NCBI RefSeq assembly: GCF_900111075.1
Contig: NZ_FOFZ01000001.1
Location: forward strand, 310,001-374,000
Direction of reading: 5' to 3'
From: Flavobacterium frigoris
Lineage (GTDB): Bacteria > Bacteroidota > Bacteroidia > Flavobacteriales > Flavobacteriaceae
DNA length: 64,000 bases
Shown here: one piece after another, positions 46,123 to 55,736 of the stretch
How positions within the stretch are numbered: position 1 is the stretch's first letter
Layout: each line of letters starts with the position of its first letter
The notes under the pieces: generated by a model
What the model saw: only the letters and a program-made list of their open reading frames with translations
Told to the model about the DNA's origin: nothing
Databases searched by the model: none
Position numbers and translations under genes: made by a program

Positions 46123-49100
46123 AACTGCCCTATATAACATCTATGATAGTTCTCCTAAAGTTCAACAAATTGTTGCCCGTTTGCAGGAAAATAATCAACC
46201 AAAATTACATCTTGATGGCTTGCTGGGATCAGCTGCCTCTTTTATCATACGAGCGTTATTTAAAAAAGCAGATGCTCCGTTCCTGATTGTTTTAAACAAT
46301 AAAGAGGAAGCGGCCTATTATTTGAATGATCTCGAACAAATGATTGGTGAGCAAGATGTACTGTTTTATCCGGGCTCTTATCGCCGTCCATATCAAATAG
46401 AAGATACGGATAATGCTAATGTTTTGCTTCGTGCCGAAGTACTGAACCGAATTAATTCCCGCAAGAAACCGGCTGTTATTGTTAGCTATCCCGAAGCACT
46501 ATTTGAAAAAGTAGTAACTCGTAGAGATTTGGAAAAAAACACCTTAAAAGTGTCCGTAGGAGATAAGATTTCAATTGATTTTATCAATGAGGTTTTATTC
46601 GAATATGAATTTAAAAGAGTCGATTTTATTACAGAACCGGGAGAGTTTTCTGTTCGTGGAGGTATCGTCGATGTGTTTTCTTTTTCGAATGATAATCCGT
46701 ACCGAGTCGAGTTTTTTGGTGACGAAGTCGAGAGCATCCGTAGTTTTGATGTGGCGACGCAATTGTCAATAGAAAAACAAAAGAAAATTACGATAATCCC
46801 AAATGTAGAGAACAAGGTTTTTCAGGAAAACAGAGAAAGCTTCTTGGATTATATTTCAGAGAAAACAGTGCTGTTTATTCAAAACACCGAAGACCTTTTT
46901 TCACAATTAGACAAGCAATTTGCAAGAGCAGAAGAAGCTTTTGAAAAATTGTCAAAAGACATCAAACATGCCGCACCGGAGCAATTGTTTTTAAACCAAA
47001 AGACTTTTATAAAAAGAGCCTTAGACTTTTCGATCGTGGAATTGAGTCCTAAACCGATTTTTAAAATCGCCAATAAATTCGAATTTCACATTCAGCCACA
47101 ACCGTCATTCAACAAGCAATTTGATTTGTTGTTGAACAACCTGAGTGAAAACCAGTTTAACGGTTACAAGAATTATTTGTTTTGTTCGAATGAAGGACAA
47201 GCAAAACGATTTCATGATATTTTTGCAAGTTTAGACGAATCTAACGCCGAGAATATCCGAAAACAATACAATACGATTGTTTTGCCTTTGTACCAAGGTT
47301 TTATTGACGAGGAAAACCAAATTACCTGCTATACGGACCACCAGATTTTTGAACGCTATCATAAATTCAACATTAAGAGCAGCTATTCGAAAAAACAAAA
47401 CATCACCTTAAAAGAATTGACAACGCTGTCCGTTGGAGATTATGTAACACATATCGATCACGGAATAGGACGTTTTGGAGGTTTACAAAAAATACAAGTC
47501 GAGAACAAAACACAGGAAGCTATAAAACTGGTTTATGCTGATAATGATATTGTGTATGTGAGTATTCATTCGCTGCACAAAATCTCAAAATATACGGGTA
47601 AAGACGGGACACCGCCCAAAATTTATAAGTTGGGATCGAATGCTTGGAAAGTTCTAAAACAAAAAACCAAGGCAAGAGTCAAACACATCGCATTTAATTT
47701 GATTCAGCTGTATGCCAAAAGACGATTGGACAAAGGATTCCAGTTTGCGCCAGACAGTTATTTGCAAAATGAATTAGAAAGTTCCTTTATTTATGAGGAT
47801 ACTCCGGATCAAACCAAATCTACTCAGGAAGTAAAAGCCGATATGGAAAGTGATCGCCCTATGGATCGATTGGTCTGCGGTGATGTAGGTTTTGGTAAAA
47901 CTGAGGTGGCAATTCGCGCCGCTTTCAAGGCCGTAGACAACAGCAAGCAGGTCGCTATTCTGGTTCCAACGACTATTTTAGCGTATCAGCACTATAGAAC
48001 TTTTACGGAACGATTAAAAGACATGCCAGTTACCATTGGGTATTTAAACCGATTTAGAACTGCTAAACAAAAAGCAGAAACTTTAAAAGATTTAGCGGAA
48101 GGAAAACTAGATATCGTTATAGGAACGCATCAATTGGTGAATAAAAATGTAGTTTTTAAAGATTTAGGATTGCTGATTGTTGATGAGGAACAAAAGTTTG
48201 GGGTAAACGTAAAAGACAAATTAAAAACTATTGCGGCTAACGTAGATACACTCACATTGACCGCCACGCCAATACCGAGAACCTTGCAGTTCTCCTTGAT
48301 GGCGGCACGTGATTTATCAGTAATTACGACTCCGCCACCCAATCGATATCCTATTGAAACTAATGTTGTTGGTTTTAGCGAAGAGATGATTCGGGATGCA
48401 ATTTCGTATGAAATTCAACGCAATGGACAAGTATTTTTTATCAATAACCGAATTGAAAATATAAAAGAAGTCGCCGGAATGATTCAGCGCTTGGTACCGA
48501 ATGCCAGAGTAGGAATTGGTCACGGGCAAATGGAAGGGAAAAAACTGGAAGAATTGATGTTGGCTTTCATGAACGGAGAATTTGATGTTTTGGTAGCCAC
48601 AACAATTATCGAAAGTGGATTAGACGTTCCTAACGCCAATACGATTTTTATCAATAACGCCAATAATTTTGGTTTGTCTGATTTGCATCAGATGCGTGGA
48701 CGTGTAGGGCGAAGCAATAAAAAAGCATTTTGTTATTTTATTTGTCCGCCGTATTCAGCCATGACAGATGACGCTAGAAAGAGAATTCAGGCCTTGGAAC
48801 AATTCAGTGATCTGGGAAGCGGTTTTAATATCGCGATGAAAGATTTGGAGATTCGTGGTGCTGGAGATTTACTAGGAGGTGAACAATCTGGTTTTATAAA
48901 CGAAATAGGTTTTGATACCTATCAGAAAATCATGAATGAAGCCATCGAGGAATTAAAGGAAAATGAGTTCAAGGATTTGTATCCTACAGAGAATAATTTA
49001 GAAACGAAGGAGTACGTAAAAGACCTGCAAATCGATACCGATTTTGAGTTGTTGTTCTCCGATGAATACATCAATAACATTAGCGAGCGGTTGAGTTTAT

Positions 49101-49489
49101 ATAGTGAATTAGCGGCTGTAAAAAACGAAGAGGAATTACAAATTTTCCAAACTAAATTGATTGACCGTTTTGGTCCAATGCCGCCACGAGCAATAGCTTT
49201 AATGAATAGCATTCGTATCAAGTGGATTGCGACTCAAGTAGGAATTGAGAAACTAGTGATGAAACAAGGCAAGATGATTTGTTATTTTGTATCAGATCAA
49301 CAATCTGATTATTATCAATCACAACGTTTTAAGAATGTTATAAAGTTTGTTCAAAAGCACACTGACCTTTGTAAAATGAAAGAGAAACAAACGCCAAATG
49401 GCTTGCGCCTGCTAATCACTTTCGATAATGCAAAATCAACAAGAAAAGCTTTGGAGTTGATGGAGATGTTGGGAGGGAAAGAAGCATAA
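46115..49489 (+). CDS. mfd: Transcription-repair coupling factor Mfd
   Basis: About 1124 residues from a TTG at 46115 (LSKTALYNIYDSSPKVQQI), chosen because flavobacterial Mfd usually starts at SK-T-LY. A TTG at 46094 would add seven residues. Mfd removes RNA polymerase stalled at DNA lesions and recruits UvrA. The order is a UvrB-homology region with FYPGSYRRPYQIED, a CarD/RID-like RNAP-interacting domain with LSVGDYVTHIDHGIGRF, the helicase motifs LVCGDVGFGKTEVA and LLIVDEEQKFGV with TATPIPRTL, the TRG motif region and a C-terminal UvrA-interaction-masking domain. Normal length. Confidence 0.95.
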   Translation: MSKTALYNIYDSSPKVQQIVARLQENNQPKLHLDGLLGSAASFIIRALFKKADAPFLIVLNNKEEAAYYLNDLEQMIGEQDVLFYPGSYRRPYQIEDTDNANVLLRAEVLNRINSRKKPAVIVSYPEALFEKVVTRRDLEKNTLKVSVGDKISIDFINEVLFEYEFKRVDFITEPGEFSVRGGIVDVFSFSNDNPYRVEFFGDEVESIRSFDVATQLSIEKQKKITIIPNVENKVFQENRESFLDYISEKTVLFIQNTEDLFSQLDKQFARAEEAFEKLSKDIKHAAPEQLFLNQKTFIKRALDFSIVELSPKPIFKIANKFEFHIQPQPSFNKQFDLLLNNLSENQFNGYKNYLFCSNEGQAKRFHDIFASLDESNAENIRKQYNTIVLPLYQGFIDEENQITCYTDHQIFERYHKFNIKSSYSKKQNITLKELTTLSVGDYVTHIDHGIGRFGGLQKIQVENKTQEAIKLVYADNDIVYVSIHSLHKISKYTGKDGTPPKIYKLGSNAWKVLKQKTKARVKHIAFNLIQLYAKRRLDKGFQFAPDSYLQNELESSFIYEDTPDQTKSTQEVKADMESDRPMDRLVCGDVGFGKTEVAIRAAFKAVDNSKQVAILVPTTILAYQHYRTFTERLKDMPVTIGYLNRFRTAKQKAETLKDLAEGKLDIVIGTHQLVNKNVVFKDLGLLIVDEEQKFGVNVKDKLKTIAANVDTLTLTATPIPRTLQFSLMAARDLSVITTPPPNRYPIETNVVGFSEEMIRDAISYEIQRNGQVFFINNRIENIKEVAGMIQRLVPNARVGIGHGQMEGKKLEELMLAFMNGEFDVLVATTIIESGLDVPNANTIFINNANNFGLSDLHQMRGRVGRSNKKAFCYFICPPYSAMTDDARKRIQALEQFSDLGSGFNIAMKDLEIRGAGDLLGGEQSGFINEIGFDTYQKIMNEAIEELKENEFKDLYPTENNLETKEYVKDLQIDTDFELLFSDEYINNISERLSLYSELAAVKNEEELQIFQTKLIDRFGPMPPRAIALMNSIRIKWIATQVGIEKLVMKQGKMICYFVSDQQSDYYQSQRFKNVIKFVQKHTDLCKMKEKQTPNGLRLLITFDNAKSTRKALELMEMLGGKEA

Positions 49490-49521
49490 AAAAAGCTTCC
49501 TTCTTTTGAAAGAGGGAAGCT
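49485..49521 (-). terminator. Terminator between mfd and the ACT-like gene
   Basis: Inverted repeat AGCTTCC...GGGAAGCT with an inner TTCTTT/GAAAGA pair. On the minus strand a U-run follows, so it mainly serves the ACT-like gene. Confidence 0.65.
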
Positions 49522-49548
49522 CAGCTATATAAATCGTATTTTTTTATT

Positions 49549-50205
49549 TTAATTCTTCAAATCCTTGATTACTTTAAAAGCAACATCTACTTGTTCTTCA
49601 CTAACTAAAATCGTGAACTCATTAGAAGTCGATATAACTTCATTAATGATGATTCCTTCCCAAGCTAAACGCTGAAAGATGAAATAATAAATACCGGGAA
49701 CGACAATGTTCTCTTTTGGTAATTTAACGGTTATGGATGCCAGGTTATCTAGTTTTTGTATCAGTTTTTCATTGGTAAAATGTTTGTCAACCAAATAATT
49801 CACACTGTTGCTCACAACAAGATTGATTTCATTTACTCCTCTGGATGAGGTGTAAAACACATCGGGAAAAGCATTGATGTCTGATATTAAATCAGCTTGT
49901 TTGTTTAAAACTGTTTCAGAAACAGCGAATGTATAATCAGTCAAAGCGGAACGTACAGTTATTTCACCTATGTTTTTTATTACCTTATTGATTTTATGAT
50001 TCAATCTAAAATCCAATTCTTCCGTTAGTCTCTTTAGCGACATTACAACTGCGCCTTGTTTTACTTCTTTGCCAAACTCACTTTCTAATTCTGACATTAT
50101 ATTTCTCGATAATGAAGTCAGATTAATAATCCCGAGAGATAATGCGTTTAAAAGAAAAGGCTTTGTTTTGATGTAATTTTCGACAATTGAAGAAACGGTT
50201 TTCAT
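49549..50205 (-). CDS. ACT-domain-like protein
   Basis: 218 residues, cytoplasmic. The N-terminal ~80 residues have a helical winged-helix-like pattern (SIVENYIKTKPFLLNALSLGIINLTSLSRNI...QGAVVMSLKRL). Two ACT-like beta-alpha-beta segments follow (SALTDYTFAVSETVL and IYYFIFQRLAWEGIIINEVISTSNEFTILVS). Such proteins are sometimes labelled aspartate kinase because of the ACT repeat, but no kinase domain is present. A ligand-responsive regulatory role is possible. Alone in its transcript. Confidence 0.7.
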   Translation of the reverse strand: MKTVSSIVENYIKTKPFLLNALSLGIINLTSLSRNIMSELESEFGKEVKQGAVVMSLKRLTEELDFRLNHKINKVIKNIGEITVRSALTDYTFAVSETVLNKQADLISDINAFPDVFYTSSRGVNEINLVVSNSVNYLVDKHFTNEKLIQKLDNLASITVKLPKENIVVPGIYYFIFQRLAWEGIIINEVISTSNEFTILVSEEQVDVAFKVIKDLKN

Positions 50206-50297
50206 AATTTTAAATATTTTTCATTTTATGTGTTAAAACACGGTGCAAATATAAATAAAAAACATTTTGTTACAAATACAACATCAATAAAATTTAC

Positions 50298-50657
50298 TTA
50301 AAAATGATAAAATGCATCGATAAGGTGTTCAATAACAAAAGATTTGCCTTCTTTGTGTATCGCAATGATGTCAAAACGGACATCAATATCCAGATCTTTT
50401 TCAATAACATAGGCATCAACTGCTTTTACAAGAAGTTGAATTTTTTTGGGTTTAACAAAATCTTGGGGCAAACCAAATTCTAGAGAAGAGCGGGTTTTTA
50501 CTTCAATAATAGCGAGGATGTTGTTTTTTTTGGCAATGATATCAATTTCTGCCTTTTGAAAAGTCCAATTGGTAGTTAAAATAGTATAGCCGTCTTTCCT
50601 AAGAAACTCGACTGCCATTTCTTCTCCCAGCTTCCCTAATTCATTGTGTTCAGCCAT
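50298..50657 (-). CDS. YraN family (UPF0102) endonuclease-like protein
   Basis: 119 residues, restriction-endonuclease-like fold. Conserved LGKLGEEMAVEFLRKDGYTIL, then NWTFQKAEIDIIAKKNNILAIIEVKTRSS (the D-x(n)-ExK nuclease core). The C-terminal part is usual for UPF0102. It is encoded next to the LD-carboxypeptidase gene. Its cellular role is not established. Confidence 0.9.
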   Translation of the reverse strand: MAEHNELGKLGEEMAVEFLRKDGYTILTTNWTFQKAEIDIIAKKNNILAIIEVKTRSSLEFGLPQDFVKPKKIQLLVKAVDAYVIEKDLDIDVRFDIIAIHKEGKSFVIEHLIDAFYHF

Positions 50658-50813
50658 TTCTTTAGTTTACAGTATTCAGTGTTCAGTTTCCAGACTTCCA
50701 CAATCATTTTAGCATTTCGTGACCTTAAGCTTCAGAAAATAGATATAGTTTATCCGCAATCTACTTCCGTACAATATTCCACTCCTTCGGAGGCGGCCGG
50801 GGGGAGGATCATT
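50658..50813. repeat. CAGTATTCAGTGTTCAGT repeat and GC-rich dyad
   Basis: Starts with CAGTATTCAGTGTTCAGT (about 50669-50686), the same words as at 25226-25302 and 63917-63995. A GC-rich dyad-like segment (ACTCCTTCGGAGGCGG) follows near 50780. It contains no gene. Confidence 0.5.
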
Positions 50814-51815
50814 CTACTCAAATTGTAAAATACTCTTTTCGGCAGTAACTTCAATGTGAACAACGCTTCCCAAAACCAAAGCTCTATTGTCGCGGATATG
50901 TCCCGCTGGGAAATTATAGACCACCGGAATGCGGTATTGTTTAGTGATATCTTCAATGATTTCAATGGCGTTTTTTCCCCAGGGAATGTCGTTGTCTTTC
51001 ATTTTAGACATGGAGCCTACGATAATACCTTTTATACTTTCCAGACAACCATTGCGTTTTAAATTCATCATCATGCGATCGATATGATAAAGGTATTCAT
51101 CTAAATCTTCAATAAATAAGATTTTGTCTTTACAGTCAATAGCGGAATTAGAACCTAATAAACTATAGAGAATTGATAAATTTCCACCTACGATTTCACC
51201 TGAAGCGGTTCCGAAGCGATTCATAGGGTCGGGAGTAATCTCGTAGCGGATAGGATTGCCAAATAATGCCAGTTTCAAACTTTCAACGGCCTCGGTAGTT
51301 GCTCTCGGATAAGTAATGGGCATAATTCCATGAATGGTTTTATATCCCATTGTATTTAAATGATTGTGTAAAACGGTAATGTCGCTAAAACCAACAATCC
51401 ATTTTGGGCTTTGTTTAAATTTGGTGAAGTCCAACATATCGATAATTCGGACTGTGCCATAACCGCCTTTTACACACCAAATCGCTTTGATATTTGGGTT
51501 ATCTAATTGTTTCTGAAAATCGGATGCTCTTTGTGCATCAGTACCTGCTAATTGATTATTGTCTAATCCAATGGTGTTTCCAATAACAACTTCTAATCCC
51601 CAGCTGTGTAATAAATCGATGGCAGGTTGTAGGTTATCGTCAATATTTTTTCTGGCTGTCGCCAAAATTGCGATGGTATCTCCTTTTTGTAAAATGGGTG
51701 GTGTTGTCATTGTTGTATGGGCTTGACTGTTGAAAGAATGTAAAACTAAAAATAAAAGTATGGCTTTATAAAAATCAAAACTACTATTTGTAGACCAAAA
51801 TCGGGTAATACGCAT
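50814..51815 (-). CDS. LD-carboxypeptidase (peptidase S66)
   Basis: 333 residues from the ATG at 51815. The open frame to 51830 begins at TTG. A cytoplasmic start at the ATG at 51710 (MTTPPILQKGD) is also possible. The longer form has a hydrophobic segment AILLFLVLHSFNSQAH that could be a signal peptide. The catalytic Ser is in IVGFSDITVLHNHL, VKGGYGTVRIIDMLD is the substrate loop, and FPAGHIRDNRALVLG holds the catalytic His near the C-terminus. It removes the terminal D-alanine from tetrapeptides in peptidoglycan recycling. Confidence 0.9.
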   Translation of the reverse strand: MRITRFWSTNSSFDFYKAILLFLVLHSFNSQAHTTMTTPPILQKGDTIAILATARKNIDDNLQPAIDLLHSWGLEVVIGNTIGLDNNQLAGTDAQRASDFQKQLDNPNIKAIWCVKGGYGTVRIIDMLDFTKFKQSPKWIVGFSDITVLHNHLNTMGYKTIHGIMPITYPRATTEAVESLKLALFGNPIRYEITPDPMNRFGTASGEIVGGNLSILYSLLGSNSAIDCKDKILFIEDLDEYLYHIDRMMMNLKRNGCLESIKGIIVGSMSKMKDNDIPWGKNAIEIIEDITKQYRIPVVYNFPAGHIRDNRALVLGSVVHIEVTAEKSILQFE

Positions 51816-51982
51816 GTTTTTGTTTTTCAAGGATATTTAAAATAATAGGAGTCAACGAATTTGACTAAAAATCAAAGGTAATGAATTTCGAAAATAATTG
51901 GAACTTTGTTCTCAAAATAAAGTATTTTTACTTCAAGAGTTGCTGGTATTGCCGATTATAATTAATTTTTTACAGTTCAAAT

Positions 51983-53092
51983 ATGAGAATTTTACGAGTG
52001 ATTTTAATGTTGGTTTGTATTCTACCAGTAGTAAATGGATTTGGTCAGCAAAAAAAATATGCGATCCATACCGTTGCATTCTATAATTTTGAAAATCTTT
52101 TTGACACCATAAATGATCCCGCTACAAATGACGATGAATGGACGCCAAAAGGAGACCAACACTGGACGTCAAAAAAATACCGTCAAAAGCTGCAGAATCT
52201 TTCCCGGGTTTTACTTGAAATAGGTTCCTCTGAAAACACAAATTCACCAACATTCATTGGCTGTTCTGAAATAGAGAATAGAGGGGTTCTTGAAGACTTG
52301 ATCAAAGAGTCAAAAATAGCGGATAAAGAGTATGGAATCATCCATTTTGATTCGCCAGATAAGAGAGGAATCGACGTGGCTTTATTGTATCAAAAAAAAT
52401 ATTTCCGACCTACAACTTATACCAACATTCCGTTAATCGTCTATCGAAAAGAAGCAGTAAAAATAGTGAAGTCTAAAGTAGAAGCCGATGAAAAATTGGA
52501 TGATACCCTACAAACAAGCGCTCAAAATAATCGTGTCTTTACCCGAGATCAGCTTTTAGTAACTGGTTTTTTGGATGGGGAGGAAATTAACATTATTGTC
52601 AATCACTGGCCCTCACGCTCGGGCGGCGAGAAAAAATCAAGTCCTTTTAGAGAAGCAGCGGGGGAATTAAATAGAAATATAATTGACTCTTTGCAGCGGA
52701 TAAACCCAAATGCAAAAGTGTTGACGATGGGAGATTTAAATGACGGGCCTTACAATAGAAGTGTGAAAATTGCCCTTGGCGCTAAAGCCAATAAAGCGGA
52801 TGTACTCCCGTTGGGAATATACAATCCTTTTGAGGATATGGCCAAAAAAGGTTTGGGTACTATAGCTTTCAGAGACTCCTGGGACATTTTTGATCAAATT
52901 ATGGTTTCTCAATCGCTGATTCAAAACAATTTTATCTCTTTTAATTATTGGAAAGCAGGGATATACAACAAGTCTTTTTTGATACAAACTTCTGGTCAAT
53001 ATAAAGGATATCCTAAACGACATTCGGAGAATGAAGTCGGTTTCAGTGATCATTTTCCAGTTTATATCTATCTGATCAAAGAGGTAAAATAG
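51983..53092 (+). CDS. Secreted endonuclease/exonuclease/phosphatase family protein
   Basis: 369 residues with signal peptide MRILRVILMLVCILPVVNGFGQ. EEP-fold motifs are AFYNFENLFDT (N of the metal site), GCSEIENRGVLEDL (catalytic Glu), NHWPSRSGGE, VLTMGDLNDGPYN (Asp/Asn pair) and the terminal SDHFPVY (Asp/His). It is probably a secreted or periplasmic phosphodiesterase or nuclease for nutrient scavenging, though the substrate is unknown. It is divergent from the LD-carboxypeptidase gene. Confidence 0.9.
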   Translation: MRILRVILMLVCILPVVNGFGQQKKYAIHTVAFYNFENLFDTINDPATNDDEWTPKGDQHWTSKKYRQKLQNLSRVLLEIGSSENTNSPTFIGCSEIENRGVLEDLIKESKIADKEYGIIHFDSPDKRGIDVALLYQKKYFRPTTYTNIPLIVYRKEAVKIVKSKVEADEKLDDTLQTSAQNNRVFTRDQLLVTGFLDGEEINIIVNHWPSRSGGEKKSSPFREAAGELNRNIIDSLQRINPNAKVLTMGDLNDGPYNRSVKIALGAKANKADVLPLGIYNPFEDMAKKGLGTIAFRDSWDIFDQIMVSQSLIQNNFISFNYWKAGIYNKSFLIQTSGQYKGYPKRHSENEVGFSDHFPVYIYLIKEVK

Positions 53093-53270
53093 AAGCTTTA
53101 TTTAATGGTCGTAGTACAGATCTGACTCAAATGAAAGAAATACATTTTTGTTCCGCCTCCCAATAGCTAATGCATAACTAACCCTTAGTAATAGTTTATG
53201 ATTTTATAAACTTTACCGCTTGAGACTTTTTAGTAACTTAGCGCAACATTAATTTAACAACTCAAATAAA

Positions 53271-53810
53271 ATGGCAATTTCAAAACCTTTCAATCTTACT
53301 AAATGGATTGATGAAAACCGTCAATTGTTGAAACCACCTGTTGGAAATAAAAATTTATATAGGGATTCTGGTGATTATATTGTCATGATTGTTGCGGGAC
53401 CTAATGCTCGGAAAGATTTTCATTATAATGAAACTGAAGAGCTGTTTTATCAATTGGAGGGTTCTATAAAAGTTATTACCCAGGAGGATGGCGAGCGCAA
53501 TGTGTTAGAGCTTCATGCCGGTGACATGTACCTGCATCCTGCAAAAGTTCCACATTCTCCAGTTCGCTCTCCCGATTCAATTGGACTTGTTATTGAGCGC
53601 AAACGAGAAGGGCAAGGCTATACAGATGGCTTGTTGTGGTTTTGTGAAAGCTGCAATCATAAGTTACACGAAGTATATTTTGAGCTAAACGATATCGAAA
53701 AAGATTTCCTACCTCATTTTGAAGATTTTTACAAGTCACTAACATTGAGAACCTGTGAAAAATGTGGAACAGTTATGGAATCTGACCCTCGATTTATGAC
53801 TAAAGAGTAA
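53271..53810 (+). CDS. nbaC: 3-hydroxyanthranilate 3,4-dioxygenase
   Basis: 179-residue cupin that opens the ring of 3-hydroxyanthranilate in tryptophan (kynurenine) degradation. The catalytic iron ligands are H51, E57 and H95, with R47 nearby. A second, structural rubredoxin-like iron site has C125, C128, C162 and C165 (FCESCNH and CEKCG). These positions fit the bacterial enzyme exactly as I recall it. The next gene is an ALDH7-type dehydrogenase, but no other kynurenine genes are in the window. Confidence 0.95.
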   Translation: MAISKPFNLTKWIDENRQLLKPPVGNKNLYRDSGDYIVMIVAGPNARKDFHYNETEELFYQLEGSIKVITQEDGERNVLELHAGDMYLHPAKVPHSPVRSPDSIGLVIERKREGQGYTDGLLWFCESCNHKLHEVYFELNDIEKDFLPHFEDFYKSLTLRTCEKCGTVMESDPRFMTKE

Positions 53811-53836
53811 AATTTATAAAGGATGCTGTATTAGTT

Positions 53837-53932
53837 AGGAGCTATTTCCCGTCATCCGCTATATCTTTTATGGCCTCGTTAAAAAACGAGGCCATAAAAG
53901 GATGCCGCTACTACCGGGGCTAGGAAATTGCA
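53837..53932. repeat. Flavobacterial palindromic intergenic element
   Basis: A 15-bp perfect inverted pair TTTTATGGCCTCGTT (53866-53880) and AACGAGGCCATAAAA (53885-53899) with a 4-nt AAAA loop. The outer conserved words are AGGAGCTATTTCCCG on the left and GGATGCCGCTACTACCGGGG CTAGG on the right. I recognise this as a REP-like repeat dispersed in Flavobacterium genomes. Confidence 0.65.
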
Positions 53933-54103
53933 CACGTAAATCTGTATTTTTTTCAATCTAGAAAAAAAGCAATAAGAAAAAAGGGCTTTGGTAAGAAGCA
54001 GTCTATTTGTAAGGATATTTTATAAGATGATTTTTGTATAATACGTCTTTAAACAATATCTTTACAAAAAAATAATATAACAATTTTAACCAAAAAAGTT
54101 ACA

Positions 54104-55657
54104 ATGATAACAATAGCAAATCAATTCGGAATGAAAGAGGCTTTGGCACAATTGGGCATAAAAGATATAAATGAAGGAACTTCAACAGGATTAAATCATT
54201 TTTCAAATGGAGAGATCTTTGAAAGTTATTCGCCTGTAGATGGTCAATTGATAGCGAAAGTTAAAACTTCTACAGCGGCAGATTACGAAAAAGTAATGCA
54301 ATCTGCTACTGAAGCTTTTAAAACATTCAGATTGATGCCAGCACCGCAACGTGGTGAAATCGTGCGTCAGTTTGGAGAAAAATTACGTAAAAATAAAGAC
54401 GCTTTAGGTAAATTGGTTTCTTACGAAATGGGGAAATCATTACAAGAAGGATATGGAGAAGTTCAGGAAATGATTGATATCTGTGATTTTGCAGTAGGTC
54501 TTTCTCGTCAATTACACGGATTAACAATGCACTCTGAACGTCCGCAACATAGAATGTATGAGCAGTATCACCCATTAGGAGTGGTAGGGATTATCTCAGC
54601 GTTTAACTTTCCAGTAGCAGTTTGGGCTTGGAATACCGCTTTGGCTTGGATCGCTGGTGATGTTTGCGTTTGGAAACCATCTGAGAAAACACCTCTTTGT
54701 GGAATTGCTTGTCAAAACATAATTGCTGAGGTAATAAAAGAAAATAATCTTCCAGAAGGAATTTCTTGTTTAATCAACGGAGATTACAAAGTAGGAGAAA
54801 TGATGACTAATGACAAACGTGTACCGTTAATTTCGGCAACAGGTTCTACTCGTATGGGGAAAATCGTTGCGCAAACTGTAGCAGGTCGTTTAGGAAGATC
54901 ATTATTGGAATTAGGTGGAAACAATGCAATCATCGTTACCCCAGATGCTGATATAAAAATGACTGTTATCGGGGCTGTTTTTGGAGCTGTAGGAACTGCA
55001 GGACAAAGATGTACTTCAACACGTCGTTTAATTATTCATGAAAGTATTTACGATACAGTAAAAGATGCTGTTGTGGCTGCTTATAAGCAACTAAGCATAG
55101 GAAATCCATTAGACGAAAACAATCACGTTGGACCGCTAATCGATACGCATGCTGTCGAAATGTACAATAGAGCGTTGACTAAAGTAGTAGAACAAGGTGG
55201 TAAAATCCTCGTAGAAGGTGGTGTTCTTTCAGGAGAAGGGTATGAAAGTGGATGTTATGTGAAACCTGCAATTGCAGAAGCAGATAATTCATTTGAAATC
55301 GTACAACACGAAACTTTTGCTCCAGTATTGTATTTATTGAAATATTCAGGAACTGTAGAAAATGCGCTTGACGTTCAAAACGGAGTAGCTCAAGGATTAT
55401 CATCTGCGATTATGACAAACAACTTAAGAGAAGCAGAACACTTCTTATCTGTTGCTGGATCAGATTGTGGTATTGCCAATGTAAATATCGGAACTTCAGG
55501 TGCTGAAATCGGTGGTGCTTTTGGAGGAGAAAAAGAAACAGGTGGTGGACGTGAGTCAGGTTCAGATGCATGGAAAGTGTATATGCGTCGTCAAACTAAC
55601 ACAATCAATTACGGAACTTCTTTGCCTTTGGCACAAGGAATTAAATTTGATTTGTAA
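54104..55657 (+). CDS. Aldehyde dehydrogenase, ALDH7/aminoadipate-semialdehyde type
   Basis: 517-residue NAD(P)+-dependent dehydrogenase. GIISAFNFPVAVWAWNTAL with N168, WKPSEKTP with K191, E269 in LLELGGNNAIIV and the catalytic C303 in GTAGQRCTSTRR are all in place. The ELGGNNAIIV and FNFPVAVWAWN forms are typical of ALDH7 (alpha-aminoadipic semialdehyde/piperideine-6-carboxylate dehydrogenases, lysine catabolism). It may instead handle a kynurenine-pathway semialdehyde, given its neighbour. Its last 36 bp occur a second time at 57522-57557. Confidence 0.92.
   Translation: MITIANQFGMKEALAQLGIKDINEGTSTGLNHFSNGEIFESYSPVDGQLIAKVKTSTAADYEKVMQSATEAFKTFRLMPAPQRGEIVRQFGEKLRKNKDALGKLVSYEMGKSLQEGYGEVQEMIDICDFAVGLSRQLHGLTMHSERPQHRMYEQYHPLGVVGIISAFNFPVAVWAWNTALAWIAGDVCVWKPSEKTPLCGIACQNIIAEVIKENNLPEGISCLINGDYKVGEMMTNDKRVPLISATGSTRMGKIVAQTVAGRLGRSLLELGGNNAIIVTPDADIKMTVIGAVFGAVGTAGQRCTSTRRLIIHESIYDTVKDAVVAAYKQLSIGNPLDENNHVGPLIDTHAVEMYNRALTKVVEQGGKILVEGGVLSGEGYESGCYVKPAIAEADNSFEIVQHETFAPVLYLLKYSGTVENALDVQNGVAQGLSSAIMTNNLREAEHFLSVAGSDCGIANVNIGTSGAEIGGAFGGEKETGGGRESGSDAWKVYMRRQTNTINYGTSLPLAQGIKFDL
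55621..55656 (+). repeat. 36-bp direct repeat, left copy (end of ALDH gene)
   Basis: TTTGCCTTTGGCACAAGGAA, then 16 more bases to the TA of the stop codon, encode the last residues LPLAQGIKFDL. It is identical to 57522-57557 except for one T/C change. Confidence 0.9.
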
Positions 55658-55683
55658 AACTATCAAAAATAGATGGTTATATC

Positions 55684-55718
55684 AAACGCTTTTTCTACTT
55701 TAGATTAAGCGTTTTTTA
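55684..55718 (+). terminator. Terminator-like hairpin after ALDH
   Basis: AAACGCTT...AAGCGTTT stem with a T-run, between the ALDH gene and the kinase cassette. It isolates the cassette from the upstream transcript. Confidence 0.55.
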
Positions 55719-55736
55719 TTAAAATAAATTAATCAA

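Noticed and set aside
49549-50205. Aspartate kinase
   Set aside because: Only ACT-like segments are visible. The kinase domain is absent and the length is less than half of the enzyme.
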